Below, in pieces: positions 4,962 through 5,582 of a stretch of 5,582 nucleotides of DNA. The notes under the pieces are model-generated. The model worked only from the letters and a program-made list of their open reading frames with translations, had not been told where the DNA came from and did no database searches. Both the position numbers and the translations under genes were made by a program. How positions within the stretch are numbered: the stretch's first letter is position 1; each line of letters starts with the position of its first letter. The stretch comes from JAJCYE01 sp036260105 (lineage in GTDB: Bacteria; Actinomycetota; CADDZG01; JAHWKV01): the NCBI GenBank assembly GCA_036260105.1, contig DATAAN010000211.1:1-5582 (forward strand), given 5' to 3'.

Positions 4962-5570
4962 ATGTCCCCCGCGGAACCCGCCTGGCTGGTGGTGGGGCTC
5001 GGCAACCCCGGCACCCGTTACGAGAACACGCGGCACAACGCCGGAGCCCGGGCGGTTGAGCGCCTTGCGCGGCGCCTCGACACCAAGATGCGCTCCACGA
5101 GATCCGTGGCATGGATGGGGGAGGCGCGCAGCGACGGCGTGCGGCTCTATCTGGCCAGGCCGCAGACCTACATGAACGAAAGCGGCCGGGCGGTCGCGGC
5201 GCTGGCGTCGCTCAAGGGACTGGATCCCGGAAGCATCATCATCGTGCACGACGAGATCGACCTGCCGGCAGGCGCGCTGAAGGTGAAGATCGGGGGAGGA
5301 AGCGCCGGCAACCGGGGAATCGAATCGGTCGCCCGGGCGTTGGCTTCTAAAGACTTCTATCGCGTCCGAATAGGCGTGGGTCGCCCGCCGCATCCCTTCC
5401 AGGAGCCGGCCGACTTCGTCCTGGAGCCGCTCTCCAGAAAGGACGCGCTGGAGCTTTACGAGCTGGAGGAGCGGGCCGGTGACGCCGTGCTCTCGCTGGT
5501 GCACGACGGGCTGGACCCCACGCGGAACCGGTTCAACTCCTCCGCCAAGACCGCAAGGGCCGAAGAATGA
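4962..5570 (+). CDS. pth: Peptidyl-tRNA hydrolase
   Basis: Pth cuts the ester bond of peptidyl-tRNAs that drop off ribosomes, recycling tRNA; it is an essential monomeric cytoplasmic enzyme in most bacteria. The 202 residues match the usual 185-205. Motifs are GLGNPGTRYENTRHNAG with Asn15 and catalytic His25, RPQTYMNESG with Asn72, HDEIDLPAG with Asp97, then a glycine loop and VRIGVGRPP. In the glycine loop the family's GGHNG appears as AGNRG (115-119), so the usual His-Asn pair (E. coli His113-Asn114) is Asn117-Arg118. The other catalytic positions are kept, so activity is still likely. The start has a clear AAGGA at 4950-4954, 7 nt before the ATG. The gap after rplY is 64 nt. The stop overlaps the next start as ATGA, implying translational coupling. 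Confidence 0.95.
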   Translation: MSPAEPAWLVVGLGNPGTRYENTRHNAGARAVERLARRLDTKMRSTRSVAWMGEARSDGVRLYLARPQTYMNESGRAVAALASLKGLDPGSIIIVHDEIDLPAGALKVKIGGGSAGNRGIESVARALASKDFYRVRIGVGRPPHPFQEPADFVLEPLSRKDALELYELEERAGDAVLSLVHDGLDPTRNRFNSSAKTARAEE

Positions 5571-5582
5571 ACGATCTGCTGC
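5567..5582 (+). CDS. Start of downstream gene, probably transcription-repair coupling factor (truncated by window end)
   Basis: ATG at 5567-5569 overlaps the pth stop TGA (5568-5570) as ATGA, and the frame stays open as M-N-D-L-L to the window end. A purine-rich stretch CGAAGAATG precedes it, without a strong Shine-Dalgarno, so reinitiation after pth is likely. In actinobacteria mfd often follows pth; that is the only basis for the product, since five residues cannot identify it. Confidence 0.5.

Noticed and set aside
4761..5504. Long minus-strand frame opposite rplY and pth
   Set aside because: Spans two real genes in antisense and shows no motif, start site or ribosome-binding sequence.
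1..5582. CRISPR arrays, insertion sequences, phage genes, attachment sites
   Set aside because: No regularly spaced repeats, transposase or integrase motifs, or duplicated tRNA 3' end were found.

Overview
This is a high-GC, densely packed bacterial housekeeping segment. The gene order is ispE (3' end) – [inverted sortase-like gene] – tRNA-Gln – glmU – prs – rplY – pth – start of another gene, probably mfd. This order, the strong G/C preference at third codon positions and the class E type of the sortase-like protein all point to an Actinomycetota (actinobacterial) genome. The lineage cannot be fixed more precisely from the sequence alone.

Layout. Positions 2-319 (+) are the C-terminal 105 residues of IspE of the MEP isoprenoid pathway. 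Positions 323-1591 (-) hold a membrane-anchored sortase-fold protein whose stop codon lies 3 nt from the ispE stop (convergent genes). Positions 1592-1710 are a short divergent control region. Positions 1711-1781 (+) are tRNA-Gln(UUG). From 1792 onward runs a compact plus-strand cluster: GlmU (UDP-GlcNAc synthesis for the cell wall), Prs (PRPP synthesis), ribosomal protein bL25 (Ctc type) and peptidyl-tRNA hydrolase. The window ends 16 nt into a gene that overlaps the pth stop by ATGA.

The housekeeping genes link cell-wall precursor supply (GlmU), nucleotide precursor supply (Prs) and translation maintenance (tRNA-Gln, bL25, Pth). The glmU, prs and pth starts have Shine-Dalgarno-like sequences. 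rplY, and apparently the sortase-like gene, instead look leaderless, with a -10-like element just upstream of the start codon.

The most unusual item is the inverted gene. It keeps a full class E sortase domain without apparent gaps around the active site, but the catalytic His is Asn and the catalytic Cys is Thr, while the Arg is kept. The dead domain is followed by a long Pro/Ala stalk (including eight prolines in a row) and a C-terminal acidic DDDGDG tail resembling a calcium-binding motif. It reads as a surface-displayed sortase pseudoenzyme rather than a transpeptidase. Smaller oddities are active-site substitutions in Pth and GlmU, and a glmU ribosome-binding sequence that lies inside the 3' end of the tRNA.
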